Below the pieces are notes generated by a model. It had not been told where the DNA came from. It saw only the letters and a list, made by a program, of their open reading frames with translations, and ran no database searches. Below, piece by piece: positions 1 to 7,762 of a DNA stretch of 32,428 nucleotides (positions within the stretch are counted from its first letter, which is position 1; every line of letters starts with the position of its first letter). The position numbers and the translations under genes are program-made. The stretch comes from Chloroflexota bacterium. Lineage in GTDB: Bacteria > Chloroflexota > Anaerolineae > Anaerolineales > UBA4823. Location of the stretch: positions 1-32,428 of the forward strand of contig JAAZNS010000259.1 in NCBI GenBank assembly GCA_012798185.1, given 5' to 3'.

Positions 1-1059
1 CACCTCAGGTTTTTGATCCATTACATCGAAAACGCGTTCGACGCCAGCCAGGGCTGCTAATATATTATTTAGCTGGTTGGTCATCATCGCTATCGGCTGC
101 CCAACCTGGCGGGAATATTGTAAATAGGCAGCTAATGAACCGATATCAAATCTGCCCATCACCGAAAGGATTCCCCCAAACATCGCTGTTGCAGCGAAAG
201 ATATATTGTTTAGATTACCCAATACAGGCATAACCAAACCAGCAAAAAAGTTGGCATTAGTGGCTGCAGTCCGGTATTGTTCATTTAGACTCTTAAATTT
301 TTCGATAGCTTTCGCCTCATAATTAAAGACTTTTACCACTTTAAGCCCTTCTACCATCTCTTCGATATATCCGTTTACATTCCCCAGGTTTTTTTGTTGC
401 TCTTTAAAATATTGACTGCTTTTTTTAGTTATTCTCTGAGATATAAAAATCATTAGTGTTAGAACTAATGCCGTAATAATAAATAAAATCGGGCTTAAAA
501 TGATCATCATAATCACTGCGCCGATAAACGATAAAACACTCGATGTCAATTGCACAATGCTTTGTTCAAGTGCTACCTGAATATTGTCGACATCATTGGT
601 GAACCGGCTCATTAATTCGCCATGGGTATGGCTATCGAAATATTTTAAGGGCAAACCCTGCAGATGATCGAATAACGCCTGCCTGATGGTATTTGTTGTC
701 CGTTGGGCAATCTTAACCATTAAACGCATCTGACCAAAATTCGCAACCACCCCTAATAAATAGATAACACCCAGCCCAAGTAAAGCATTTGCCAAACCGC
801 GAAAATTTCCCGGCAAAATATAGTTATTTATCATTGGCTTTAGGAAATAACTGCCAAAGAGCATTGAGCCGGTATTAACCAACATTAAAAGGATTACTAC
901 AAATAAACCCCATTTATAACGGTTAAGATATTGCAATAGCCGAACGATGGCTTTCTTTACATTTTTGGGTTTCTCAAAACTTTGCGGTCCCGGTCCGCCA
1001 GGTCCATGCATTCTTCTGGGCTGGCTTGGTGTCATGGTCATTGGTCTTCGGTCACTCAT
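1..1059 (-). CDS. Heterodimeric ABC multidrug exporter subunit, N-terminal part (runs off the window)
   Basis: The reading frame is open from the ATG at 1059 to base 1, giving the first 353 residues; the nucleotide-binding domain lies outside the window. After a Pro/Gly/Met-rich cytoplasmic start (MSDRRPMTMTPSQPRR...) there is a type-1 ABC exporter membrane domain with several hydrophobic helices. It contains the family motif FDSHTHGELMSRFTNDVDNI near residues 140-160, and the visible part ends at a VERVFDVMDQKPEV segment, the usual entry to the ATPase domain. The ATG overlaps the stop of the upstream exporter gene by 8 bases (ATGAGTGA), so the two are translationally coupled and probably form one heterodimer. 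A cluster GGAGCGGCGG precedes the start. The family (ABCB-like, BmrCD/TM287-288 type) exports drugs or lipids. The substrate cannot be read from the sequence. Because its partner has a degenerate site, this subunit is expected to supply the consensus catalytic Glu and switch His. Confidence 0.9.
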   Translation of the reverse strand, partial: MSDRRPMTMTPSQPRRMHGPGGPGPQSFEKPKNVKKAIVRLLQYLNRYKWGLFVVILLMLVNTGSMLFGSYFLKPMINNYILPGNFRGLANALLGLGVIYLLGVVANFGQMRLMVKIAQRTTNTIRQALFDHLQGLPLKYFDSHTHGELMSRFTNDVDNIQVALEQSIVQLTSSVLSFIGAVIMMIILSPILFIITALVLTLMIFISQRITKKSSQYFKEQQKNLGNVNGYIEEMVEGLKVVKVFNYEAKAIEKFKSLNEQYRTAATNANFFAGLVMPVLGNLNNISFAATAMFGGILSVMGRFDIGSLAAYLQYSRQVGQPIAMMTNQLNNILAALAGVERVFDVMDQKPEV

Positions 1060-2854
1060 GATCCGCCGCTCCTTCTAGCTGAGATGCATTGATTTCTTGA
1101 TAAACTGCATTGGATTTGAGCAATTCTTGGTGAGTACCTATGCCAACTACCCTGCCGTCATCTAGAACGATAATTTTATCGGCATCACGAATCGAGCTGA
1201 TCCTTTGAGCAATGATAAAAACCGTTGTTTGGGCAAGGTTATTGTAGAACGACTCACGGATTTTAGCTTCAGTAGCCGAATCGACCGCACTGGTGCTGTC
1301 ATCCAAAATTAATATCTTCGGCTGCTTAAGCATCGCCCGGGCGATACATAAGCGTTGTTTTTGCCCGCCCGATAAATTTACGCCTCCCTGTCCTAATAAC
1401 GTGTTATACCCTTCCGGGAAAGACATGATGAATTCATGCGCCTGAGCATCTTTACAGGCAGCCTCTACTTGTTCATGTGTCGCTGTTTCATTACCCCATA
1501 ACAGGTTTTCGTAAATGGTTCCGGAAAACAAGGTGTTCTTTTGTAATACCACCCCAATTCCATTACGGAGGTCTTGGAGCTGGTAATCTCGAACATCGAT
1601 ATCATCAATTAAAACTGATCCTTCGGTGACATCATATAACCGAGGAATCAAATTAACCAGGGTAGATTTACCCGTTCCTGTTCCTCCAACAATGGCAATG
1701 ATTTCTCCTGGATGCGCAGTGAAATTGATATCACAAATTACATTTTCACCACTTTCGGAGCTATTATACTTAAATGATACATGACGAAATTCCACTTTTC
1801 CTTTACCAATCGAGGGGGAACGAGCACTATGGTCATTTGCATGCAATGTATCTTGTTGACTGAGGCCATTAGGATCAGAAATTTGCTTAAGAGATAGATC
1901 ACCAATATCCACCCGAGTCTCAATCACTTCAAGAATACGTTCCGCGCTGGCTTGAGCTCTAGCGGCCATCAGGATAATCATCGAAATCATCATCACGCTG
2001 AATAATATTTGGAAAACGTAACTCAGGAAACTAATTAATTGACCTGCGCCTAGAGTATTATTAAAAACCATATGCCCGCCCGACCAAATAATCGCCAGTG
2101 TCGCTCCATTCATCACCAATATCATGATGGGAAAGTTTAGAACTGCAACATTGGCAGCCCGCACGGCTGCCTCAGTCAAGGCATCGTTCACCTTTTTAAA
2201 TTTACTTTTTTCGAAATCGGCACGTACAAAGGATTTAACAATACGTACGCCGATTAAGTTCTCCTGGATTGTATTATTAATGGCATCTATCTTCTGCTGA
2301 ACGATTGTATACAATTTGACTGCAGTCCTCATAATCAGCCAAATGCTGACCGATAAAACCACAATTGCTCCAGCAATGAAAGTAGATAACCTGGCGTTAA
2401 TACTAAATGCCAAGATAAATGCGATGATCAACATCATTGGCGCCCTTAATACGATTCGCAGCATCATTAATACGGTCATTTGCATATTGTTCACATCATT
2501 GGTCAAGCGGGTGACCAGAGAAGCAGTGCTGAAATGATCGATATTTTGGAAAGAAAAAGTTTGAACTTTCTCGAATAATGCATTGCGTAAATTTGCGCCA
2601 TATCCATGGCTGCAATACGAAGAATATCTCATGATCAGATAACCAAAACTCATCGCTAAACAGGCTAACCCCGCCATAAGCCCGCCGATTTTCGCAATAT
2701 AAGAAATATCTGAATTTGGAATTCCGACATCGATAATTTTTGCCATTAAAACCGGCATATATAATTCGCTTAATGCCTCACAAAAAACAAATATCGGTAC
2801 CAAAACAGCAAATTTTTTATATTCCCCTATGAAAACGGCTAATTTTTTAATCAA
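1052..2854 (-). CDS. Heterodimeric ABC multidrug exporter subunit with degenerate ATPase site
   Basis: The 600-residue protein is a full half-transporter: six-helix membrane domain (about residues 15-310), then an ATPase domain with Walker A GGTGTGKST, signature LSGGQKQR at about 494 and Walker B ILILDD. The carboxylate after Walker B is Asp519 instead of Glu, and the switch-loop His is Gln550 (IIAQRISS). This pair of changes marks the degenerate, non-hydrolysing site of heterodimeric exporters such as TM287/288 and BmrCD. It fits the partner gene that starts within its last 8 bases. The start codon is TTG at 2854, supported by GGAGAT six bases upstream; no in-frame ATG is nearby. The gene has its own consensus promoter at 2935-2963 overlapped by a candidate MarR operator, so it is probably repressed by the regulator encoded just upstream. 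Residues about 325-345 form a low-similarity linker (Ser/His/Asp rich). Confidence 0.93.
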   Translation of the reverse strand: MIKKLAVFIGEYKKFAVLVPIFVFCEALSELYMPVLMAKIIDVGIPNSDISYIAKIGGLMAGLACLAMSFGYLIMRYSSYCSHGYGANLRNALFEKVQTFSFQNIDHFSTASLVTRLTNDVNNMQMTVLMMLRIVLRAPMMLIIAFILAFSINARLSTFIAGAIVVLSVSIWLIMRTAVKLYTIVQQKIDAINNTIQENLIGVRIVKSFVRADFEKSKFKKVNDALTEAAVRAANVAVLNFPIMILVMNGATLAIIWSGGHMVFNNTLGAGQLISFLSYVFQILFSVMMISMIILMAARAQASAERILEVIETRVDIGDLSLKQISDPNGLSQQDTLHANDHSARSPSIGKGKVEFRHVSFKYNSSESGENVICDINFTAHPGEIIAIVGGTGTGKSTLVNLIPRLYDVTEGSVLIDDIDVRDYQLQDLRNGIGVVLQKNTLFSGTIYENLLWGNETATHEQVEAACKDAQAHEFIMSFPEGYNTLLGQGGVNLSGGQKQRLCIARAMLKQPKILILDDSTSAVDSATEAKIRESFYNNLAQTTVFIIAQRISSIRDADKIIVLDDGRVVGIGTHQELLKSNAVYQEINASQLEGAADHE

Positions 2855-2906
2855 ATTGATATCTCCAAAATATTGGATTTTTCAACATCCCCAACAACGA
2901 TGTTGT

Positions 2907-2931
2907 TAACCATTTTATTATTAACTGGTTA
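2907..2931. promoter_or_regulatory. Candidate MarR operator at the exporter promoter
   Basis: An inverted repeat with arms TAACCA (2907-2912) and TGGTTA (2926-2931) sits over the expected transcription start, immediately downstream of the -10 box. Its right half carries the word ATTAACTGGTT (2920-2930), which is repeated exactly at 3631-3641 in the marR promoter. Repressor binding here would block initiation. The binding protein is inferred from proximity. Confidence 0.5.
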
Positions 2932-2934
2932 TGA

Positions 2935-2963
2935 ATTATGATTCAACTACATCAAATTGTCAA
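2935..2963 (-). promoter_or_regulatory. Sigma-70-type promoter of the ABC exporter genes
   Basis: On the minus strand a perfect -35 box TTGACA (2958-2963) is followed after exactly 17 bases by CATAAT (2935-2940, five of six consensus bases). Transcription would start near 2928, about 75 bases before the TTG start codon. Confidence 0.75.
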
Positions 2964-3169
2964 TAGACTATAGTCATGTTCTTACAATTCTCTTATCAAA
3001 ATATTAAATAGCACTGCCCCGGTTATAGTGGAAAGCCTCATACTTGGGATATATTTAGAAACTCACCCGGGCAGGTCGACCAGCTACTCTATAATTTTTT
3101 ATGCGTTATTTCAAGCAATTCGATTTCGCATTTTGAAATCCCCCAAATTTTGAGTTGCAGAGATTAATC

Positions 3170-3613
3170 TTAAAAATTGAAGTTGATTTTTTCTAAATTA
3201 TTTCTAATCAGCATTAATAATGCATGGAATCGGTTTAAATCATCCTGGGTAAATCCTTCGAACATAGCTTGATGCAGTTGTTGAAATGATTGATCAATCT
3301 GATTAATGAGGGCAATGCCAGCCTCTTGAATATACACCCTTGATAAACGCTCGTCTTTTGGATCAGGCTGACGTAATATATATTTATTATGCTCCATCCT
3401 CTTAATAACTTTTGTTGCTGCCGCAGGAGAGATTTCCATGATTTCTGCAATTTCAGAATGGGTTAAACCATCACGGTCGGATAATATTTTCAACAAAAAT
3501 GCCTGACCCCGATAGATCCCAAGCTGATCGAAACAATGGTTGGCTTTGGTGCCATGGATGCGGCACACATTTGCCAGCAATCTTCCAATCATTTCTTTTT
3601 CATTCTCGAGCAT
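3170..3613 (-). CDS. MarR-family transcriptional regulator
   Basis: The 147-residue protein has the size and winged-helix core of the MarR family: helix-turn-helix region HSEIAEIMEISPAAATKVIKR (about residues 52-72) followed by a wing with the typical basic/acidic DPKDERLSRVYI segment. Helices at both ends would form the dimer interface. MarR proteins are usually autorepressing dimers released from DNA by a small phenolic or lipophilic ligand, and they often control an adjacent efflux pump. Here the next two genes on the same strand encode an ABC exporter pair, which fits that role. The ATG at 3613 has no strong Shine-Dalgarno sequence. Its promoter region carries an inverted repeat sharing a word with the exporter promoter. 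The ligand cannot be predicted. Confidence 0.9.
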   Translation of the reverse strand: MLENEKEMIGRLLANVCRIHGTKANHCFDQLGIYRGQAFLLKILSDRDGLTHSEIAEIMEISPAAATKVIKRMEHNKYILRQPDPKDERLSRVYIQEAGIALINQIDQSFQQLHQAMFEGFTQDDLNRFHALLMLIRNNLEKINFNF

Positions 3614-3630
3614 AGGTTTATCCGTTTAAT

Positions 3631-3669
3631 ATTAACTGGTTTATTATATTATAGTACAGTTAATTTCAA
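3631..3669 (-). promoter_or_regulatory. marR promoter with overlapping inverted-repeat operator
   Basis: The arms ATTAACTG (3631-3638) and CAGTTAAT (3657-3664) form an exact 8-base inverted repeat. Between them lie two overlapping TATAAT boxes on the minus strand (3643-3648 and 3648-3653), and TTGAAA (3664-3669) is a candidate -35 box with 15-base spacing to the first. The -10 box is therefore inside the repeat, a layout expected for autorepression by MarR. Confidence 0.5.
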
Positions 3670-3806
3670 TCGTGTCGTGAGAAACAGATTTAATTTATTA
3701 ATTGACAAGTATAAATACTCTTCCATCAATCTTATCATTTGAAGTATAATCACTTCCTTCAATAATAACTTTTAAAAATGGGGATTGTCTAAAAAGCAGG
3801 TTGTTA

Positions 3807-3837
3807 CCCTGAGGCTTACGTCGAGTAAATCGAAGGG
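3807..3837. repeat. CCCTGAG...CGAAGGG imperfect palindrome, dispersed-repeat-like
   Basis: The 31-base element begins CCCTGAGG and ends TCGAAGGG, with an inner TTAC/GTAA pair, so it can fold on itself. It resembles the CCCTGAGC...GTCGAAGGG intergenic repeat that recurs in many environmental bacterial genomes. Only this one copy was noticed here, so repeat status is inferred from resemblance. Confidence 0.35.
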
Positions 3838-3851
3838 AATTGAAAGCAGAT

Positions 3852-3878
3852 AAACATCGATTGATAGGATGTTTTTTT
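3852..3878 (+). terminator. Terminator-like hairpin upstream of typA
   Basis: The arms AAACATC (3852-3858) and GATGTTT (3868-3874) with a 9-base loop are followed by further T residues to 3878. There is no plus-strand gene upstream for it to terminate. It may end a short transcript from the repeat-like element or act as a leader attenuator for typA. Confidence 0.35.
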
Positions 3879-3936
3879 GTTTGCGCGTATAAGCAAAACA
3901 GCCAGCTTTTAACCATCCCAATAGTAATGGATTGTT

Positions 3937-5808
3937 ATGATTACCGAACGAACTGACCTACGCAATATCGCTATCATCGCCCATGTCGACCATGGTAAAA
4001 CTACTCTTGTTGACGCACTGCTCAAGCAGGCGCGCGTCTTCCGAGAAAACCAGACTGTAGCGGAACGCATTCTAGATTCAAACGCCTTGGAAAGGGAACG
4101 AGGTATCACCATCCTCTCCAAGAACACTGCAATTCAAATCTTCGATCCCGAGAGCAGCCAAATGGTAAAAATCAACATTGTGGATACGCCGGGTCATGCC
4201 GATTTTGGCGGTGAAGTCGAACGGGTAATGAATATGGTCGATGGGGTTCTTTTATTGGTAGATGCTGCCGAAGGTCCTATGCCCCAAACCCGTTTTGTCC
4301 TCAAAAAAGCGTTGGAGCGTGGTCACCGTGCCATTGTCGTTATCAACAAAATTGACCGCAAAGACGCTGACCCTTTGGATGCACTGAACAACACTTTCGA
4401 TTTATTCATTGAATTGGGCGCCAGTGAAGAGCAAGCCAACTTCCCTGTGGTCTATGCTAATGCGGTCACCGGGCAAGCTGGCATGACGCCCCAACTGGGT
4501 CCCGATTTACAGCCTCTTTTCCAGACAATATTGAGGCACATACCTGCCCCAAAAGTGGATATCAATGCCCCGCTTCAAATGCTCATTACCACCCTCGGTT
4601 ATGACGAATACCGCGGTGTTTCTGCTGTGGGACGAATATTCGCCGGCAAGCTGCAGGTCAACATGCCGGTCACTCGAATGACTTTAAATGGTGAGATTCT
4701 CCCCGAATGGGTACGCTACCTTTATGTACATCAAGGCTTAGACCGAGTAGAAATCGAGCAGGCTGAAGCCGGTGAAATTGTCACCATTGCCGGGTTGGAA
4801 GGCATTGCGATTGGCGAGACTCTGGCAGACCCCGAAAACCCGGTGGCATTAGAACCGATTAAGGTCGAAGAGCCGATTGTACGCATGGCTTTTGGAGTAA
4901 ATACCTCTCCTTTGGCTGGCAGAGAAGGCAGGTGGGGCACATCCAGAAAATTACGCGAACGCCTGTATGATGAGCTGCGTCAGAATGTTGCCTTGCGGGT
5001 TGCCGAAACTGACAGCGCCGACACGTTCCTCGTTTCTGGACGCGGCGAATTGCATCTGGCAATTTTGATCGAAACCATGCGGCGCGAAGGGTATGAATTT
5101 CAGGTTTCCCGTCCTGAAGTGATTTTTAAACATGGCGAAAATGGCGAAATCTTGGAACCCTTCGAAGAAGTTTACATTGATACCAGCCCGGAAACAGTAG
5201 GGGTTGTGGTGGAGATGCTAGGTGTTCGCCATGGTCAGATGATCGATATGCAGGATACCGGTGACGGCAGTGTGCACATGACCTACTTGCTGCCCACACG
5301 CGGTATGCTGGGATTTCGTTATCAATTCCTCACTGCCACCCACGGCATGGGAATAATACAAACGATATTTCATGGCTATCTGCCCATGACCGGCACTATG
5401 ACCACCCGGGCTACCGGCTCGATTGTTGCCTGGGAATCAGGCATAACCACAAACTATGGGCTTAAAAATGCCGAAGAACGCGGCGAGCTATTTTATGGAC
5501 CAGGTGTCGAAGTGTATGAGGGAATGGTCGTCGGGGAATATCACCGCCCGGGGGATCTGGCAGTGAATGTATGCAAGAAAAAGCACCTGACCAATATGCG
5601 TTCTTCTAACAAAGACATCGAGATACGTTTGAATCCGCCTCGTCAAATGAGCCTGGATGAAGCGATTGAGTATTTGGGTGAAGATGAATTACTCGAAGTA
5701 ACCCCCGTAAATTTTCGCATTCGCAAACGTATTTTGAATACCGAAGAACGCGGCAAGATGGCGAAAAGGGCTTTGGAACAAACGCAAAATGTGGCAGTTG
5801 AGGTTTAA
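3937..5808 (+). CDS. typA: Translational GTPase TypA/BipA
   Basis: The 623-residue protein is a full-length TypA/BipA, a ribosome-associated translation-factor GTPase related to EF-G that supports 50S assembly and growth under stress or cold. The GTPase domain shows P-loop AHVDHGKTT (residues 15-23), switch motif [19 protein letters not shown] and the specificity motif [10 protein letters not shown]. Domain II follows ([16 protein letters not shown]), then the EF-G-like domain III/V ([19 protein letters not shown], and the [15 protein letters not shown] segment) and the TypA-specific C-terminal domain ending near [15 protein letters not shown]. Length matches the family (about 610). The gene is monocistronic: a divergent neighbour lies upstream and a strong terminator downstream. 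The ATG at 3937 fits the family N-terminus but lacks an obvious ribosome-binding site. Confidence 0.97.
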   Translation: MITERTDLRNIAIIAHVDHGKTTLVDALLKQARVFRENQTVAERILDSNALERERGITILSKNTAIQIFDPESSQMVKINIVDTPGHADFGGEVERVMNMVDGVLLLVDAAEGPMPQTRFVLKKALERGHRAIVVINKIDRKDADPLDALNNTFDLFIELGASEEQANFPVVYANAVTGQAGMTPQLGPDLQPLFQTILRHIPAPKVDINAPLQMLITTLGYDEYRGVSAVGRIFAGKLQVNMPVTRMTLNGEILPEWVRYLYVHQGLDRVEIEQAEAGEIVTIAGLEGIAIGETLADPENPVALEPIKVEEPIVRMAFGVNTSPLAGREGRWGTSRKLRERLYDELRQNVALRVAETDSADTFLVSGRGELHLAILIETMRREGYEFQVSRPEVIFKHGENGEILEPFEEVYIDTSPETVGVVVEMLGVRHGQMIDMQDTGDGSVHMTYLLPTRGMLGFRYQFLTATHGMGIIQTIFHGYLPMTGTMTTRATGSIVAWESGITTNYGLKNAEERGELFYGPGVEVYEGMVVGEYHRPGDLAVNVCKKKHLTNMRSSNKDIEIRLNPPRQMSLDEAIEYLGEDELLEVTPVNFRIRKRILNTEERGKMAKRALEQTQNVAVEV

Positions 5809-5845
5809 TACGCCACACAAATTGAATAATATTTCAATAATTTTT

Positions 5846-5879
5846 CACATCCGGTGCAAATACCCGGATGTGTTTTTTT
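5846..5879 (+). terminator. Intrinsic terminator of typA
   Basis: Perfect 9-base arms CACATCCGG (5846-5854) and CCGGATGTG (5864-5872) with a 9-base loop are followed by seven T residues (5873-5879). It lies 38 bases after the typA stop codon. Confidence 0.9.
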
Positions 5880-5921
5880 ATGGATAAGTTTTGGCGAGAT
5901 ATTCGATTACCGCAGTTTACT

Positions 5922-6653
5922 CTATTGAGCTGACGGATTTCTCACCAAAAGATAGGCGATCAATGCTACCAAATTGCCCGCCAGTACAAATAGAGCCCAT
6001 ACCGGCGCACGTTCCCTGCGCTCTTTAGCATCCAGGTATGTCCATAAGGGCAGTCCCACCCAATAAATAACCAGGCATAATAATAAACCAACCATTGAAA
6101 CGATCTGCCAAATATTTGGTCTTGCACTGATCCCTTCGTTCACGTCATAGGTAATACCAACATATCCAATTACCTTATTCTCAAGGGTTGTCAGAGGGCG
6201 AACCATATAACGAAACACATCATTATGCTCACCCTCAGCCTGAATAGCTGAGCCAACCAGAAGCAGCATTTGCTGTTCCTGGGTCAGTTCACCTACAGGT
6301 AAGGCTGCCAGGGCACCTTTTACCTGGCGCGTGGCTAATTGTGTTGCCGATTCTGCATCTAATGGCGCACCTTTCGAATATATAATTTTTCCGTCCGGAG
6401 CAAATAACCAAACCTGAGCAATATAGGGCATTTCATCTGCCTGTTTGAGAACATTCATAAACGCAGTATCATCCAGAGTTTGTGGTTTATTTGCTGTGAT
6501 CTGGTTTAACGTTTCTTCAGCAGCTGCTCTGGTTTCTGGGCTTTCCACCAACAGAGAAACACGGTTAGCAGAGCAAAAAAATAAAATCAAGGCAGCTATT
6601 AAAATCGCGGCAAAACTTGCCCAGGGAATTATTTTTTTTATTTTGTTATACAT
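5922..6653 (-). CDS. Membrane-anchored Cache-like sensor protein in an ECF sigma operon
   Basis: The 243-residue product starts with a signal-anchor helix (WASFAAILIAALILFFCSA), continues with an extracytoplasmic domain of about 140 residues, and ends with two membrane helices (about 185-205 and 222-242). The outer domain has hallmarks of Cache/PAS-type sensors: VWLFAPDGKIIYSKG, and later FRYMVRPL followed by NKVIGYVGITYD. No kinase, cyclase or methyl-accepting domain follows, so any signal must pass to a partner. I chose the ATG at 6653, preceded by AGGAGG, over a TTG at 6671. The ATG overlaps the stop of the preceding small membrane-protein gene by 8 bases. As third gene of an ECF sigma operon it may relay an envelope or ligand signal to the sigma/anti-sigma pair. 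That role is inference; the domain call comes from pattern only. Confidence 0.75.
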   Translation of the reverse strand: MYNKIKKIIPWASFAAILIAALILFFCSANRVSLLVESPETRAAAEETLNQITANKPQTLDDTAFMNVLKQADEMPYIAQVWLFAPDGKIIYSKGAPLDAESATQLATRQVKGALAALPVGELTQEQQMLLLVGSAIQAEGEHNDVFRYMVRPLTTLENKVIGYVGITYDVNEGISARPNIWQIVSMVGLLLCLVIYWVGLPLWTYLDAKERRERAPVWALFVLAGNLVALIAYLLVRNPSAQ

Positions 6654-6975
6654 GACGCCTCCTGCTGACAATTAAAATGCTTCCTATAGGTATACAAAGT
6701 AAGTTGGCTACAAGCAAAATCGCAATAATAAAAGCTTCCCAAAATCGCGCATTACCCGATTGACCAAACCACCATAACACTAATGACCATAGAACTCCCA
6801 TGATTAATCCAAGCGCTGCTACAGGAAATTCCGCAATAGATGGTTCAGGTATTTCACTTTTTAAACGATTAAGCATTTCGCCGTATAATGACCTATCCAA
6901 TCGAGCTTGCCCGCCCATACCAGCCCGAATCATTAGATGGATGTTCTCTTCCTCAAATCGATTCTGATCATTCAT
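6646..6975 (-). CDS. Small two-helix membrane protein, possible anti-sigma factor
   Basis: The 109-residue product has a charged cytoplasmic N-terminal half (about residues 1-50, with RAGMGGQARLDRSLYGEML) and two hydrophobic helices (about 52-72 and 82-102), ending in SRRRHV. The start ATG at 6975 lies four bases after the sigma-factor stop and has GGAGAT seven bases upstream. An upstream in-frame ATG exists inside the sigma gene but has no comparable ribosome-binding site. Position directly after an ECF sigma gene, and a soluble N-terminus joined to membrane helices, fit an anti-sigma factor. The canonical zinc motif HxxxCxxC is absent, so it would be of another type. I do not recognise a named family. 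Confidence 0.7.
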   Translation of the reverse strand: MNDQNRFEEENIHLMIRAGMGGQARLDRSLYGEMLNRLKSEIPEPSIAEFPVAALGLIMGVLWSLVLWWFGQSGNARFWEAFIIAILLVANLLCIPIGSILIVSRRRHV

Positions 6976-6979
6976 GGTA

Positions 6980-7552
6980 CTAATCTCCATCGGCTTCAAT
7001 AAAGGCATTTTTAAATGCATATCGCGCCCGTGAAAGTAAAGATTCTGTTGCTTTATAAGATTTTCCCAGTTTCCTGGATATTTCAGCTACACTTTCTTCA
7101 TGAGCATATCGTGCAGTAAGAACATAGCGGTATTCATCGGGGAGCATTTGCAAAGTGGTCACAACACGAATTTTGGTCGTTTTATTCTGGATCCAATCTT
7201 CCGGCAGCGGCGCCTGATCGACTAATTTAAATAGATCATCCTGCTGATCCTTAGTATTTACCGCAACCTGACTTCCCAATTTTCGGTAATAATCGGCGAT
7301 TTTCCTACGGGCGATTGCGCACAGCCAGGTAAACAGCCGGCTTTGACTGTGGAAAGCACCCAACCCTCGTATCGCCGCCAATAGTGTCTCTTGCCAAATA
7401 TCCTCGGCATCTTCCTTGATGCAACTGCTGGCGTGATAGATATAAGCATATAGAGCATCAGCATACCTTTCGTAGAAATGTTCCAACGCCCATGTTTCTC
7501 CGGCAAGGATGCATTGAATTAACTTAGACTCTGCAATTGGGTCATATTCCAT
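6980..7552 (-). CDS. ECF RNA polymerase sigma factor (sigma-70 family)
   Basis: The 190-residue protein has the two-domain layout of ECF sigma factors. Region 2 includes FYERYADALYAYIYH, the core-binding segment DAEDIWQETLLAAIRG and the -10 recognition helix followed by FTWLCAIARRKIADYYRK. Region 4 carries LPDEYRYVLTARYAHEESVAEI and the helix-turn-helix GKSYKATESLLSRARYAFK. It directs RNA polymerase to a small regulon, usually including its own operon. The ATG at 7552 is the family-appropriate start; the ribosome-binding site is weak. Downstream, four bases away and then with overlap, lie two membrane-protein genes that probably control it. The RNA polymerase role is certain from the family; the regulon and signal are unknown. 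Confidence 0.92.
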   Translation of the reverse strand: MEYDPIAESKLIQCILAGETWALEHFYERYADALYAYIYHASSCIKEDAEDIWQETLLAAIRGLGAFHSQSRLFTWLCAIARRKIADYYRKLGSQVAVNTKDQQDDLFKLVDQAPLPEDWIQNKTTKIRVVTTLQMLPDEYRYVLTARYAHEESVAEISRKLGKSYKATESLLSRARYAFKNAFIEADGD

Positions 7553-7655
7553 CGATTGTGTCCATTGTGTTCAGGAATGCCTGTTTCTAGATGATTAGTC
7601 GTATATTGTCAGGAATTCCTTCGCTGCATTCCCCCCGAAATGATACCCGATTTAC

Positions 7656-7685
7656 TATATAATAAAATTAAGATAGCTTTGTGAA
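7656..7685 (-). promoter_or_regulatory. Candidate promoter of the ECF sigma operon
   Basis: On the minus strand TTCACA (7680-7685, five of six consensus bases) and TATATA (7656-7661) are 18 bases apart, about 100 bases upstream of the sigma gene. In the leader the word ATTCCTGA occurs twice, which could belong to a second, sigma-specific promoter. The assignment is tentative. Confidence 0.35.
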
Positions 7686-7699
7686 GAAAAACAAGGATT

Positions 7700-7746
7700 A
7701 AAAAAACGGGCAATAGGAATCGCATAATAAGTGTTCCAATTGCCCG
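7700..7746 (-). terminator. Intrinsic terminator of the second ECF operon
   Basis: The 13-base arms 7707-7719 and 7734-7746 (CGGGCAAT.. and ..ATTGCCCG) pair with one mismatch across a 14-base loop. On the minus strand the hairpin is followed by seven T residues (A-run 7700-7706). It lies 16 bases past the stop of the membrane-protein gene ending at 7763. Confidence 0.85.
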
Positions 7747-7762
7747 CAGGTAAGATCAATTT

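Larger units (their letters stand above)
2855..3169. other. Intergenic region between marR and the ABC exporter genes
   Basis: No open frame here looks like a gene. The part nearest the exporter holds its promoter and candidate operator (separate entries). The rest contains an imperfect inverted repeat (arms about 3014-3022 and 3066-3074, CTGCCC pairing with GGGCAG) and a short one (GATTTC at 3122-3127, GAAATC at 3135-3140). Neither is followed by a U-run on the minus strand, so I do not call a terminator for marR. Confidence 0.6.
3670..3936. other. Divergent intergenic region between marR and typA
   Basis: This stretch has no credible gene. It contains a CCCTGAGG...CGAAGGG repeat-like element (3807-3837), a terminator-like hairpin (3852-3878), an isolated TATAAT at 3745-3750 without a good -35 box, and a TTGACA at 3702-3707 without a good -10 box. 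I could not settle the typA promoter. No strong Shine-Dalgarno sequence precedes the typA ATG. Confidence 0.5.

Noticed and set aside
3014-3074. Imperfect GC-rich inverted repeat as a riboswitch
   Set aside because: It has only a bulged 8-base pairing over a long loop; no known riboswitch core was recognised and there is no terminator downstream.
3702-3750. TTGACA (3702) and TATAAT (3745) as the typA promoter
   Set aside because: They are 37 bases apart and neither has a proper partner at 16-18 bases.
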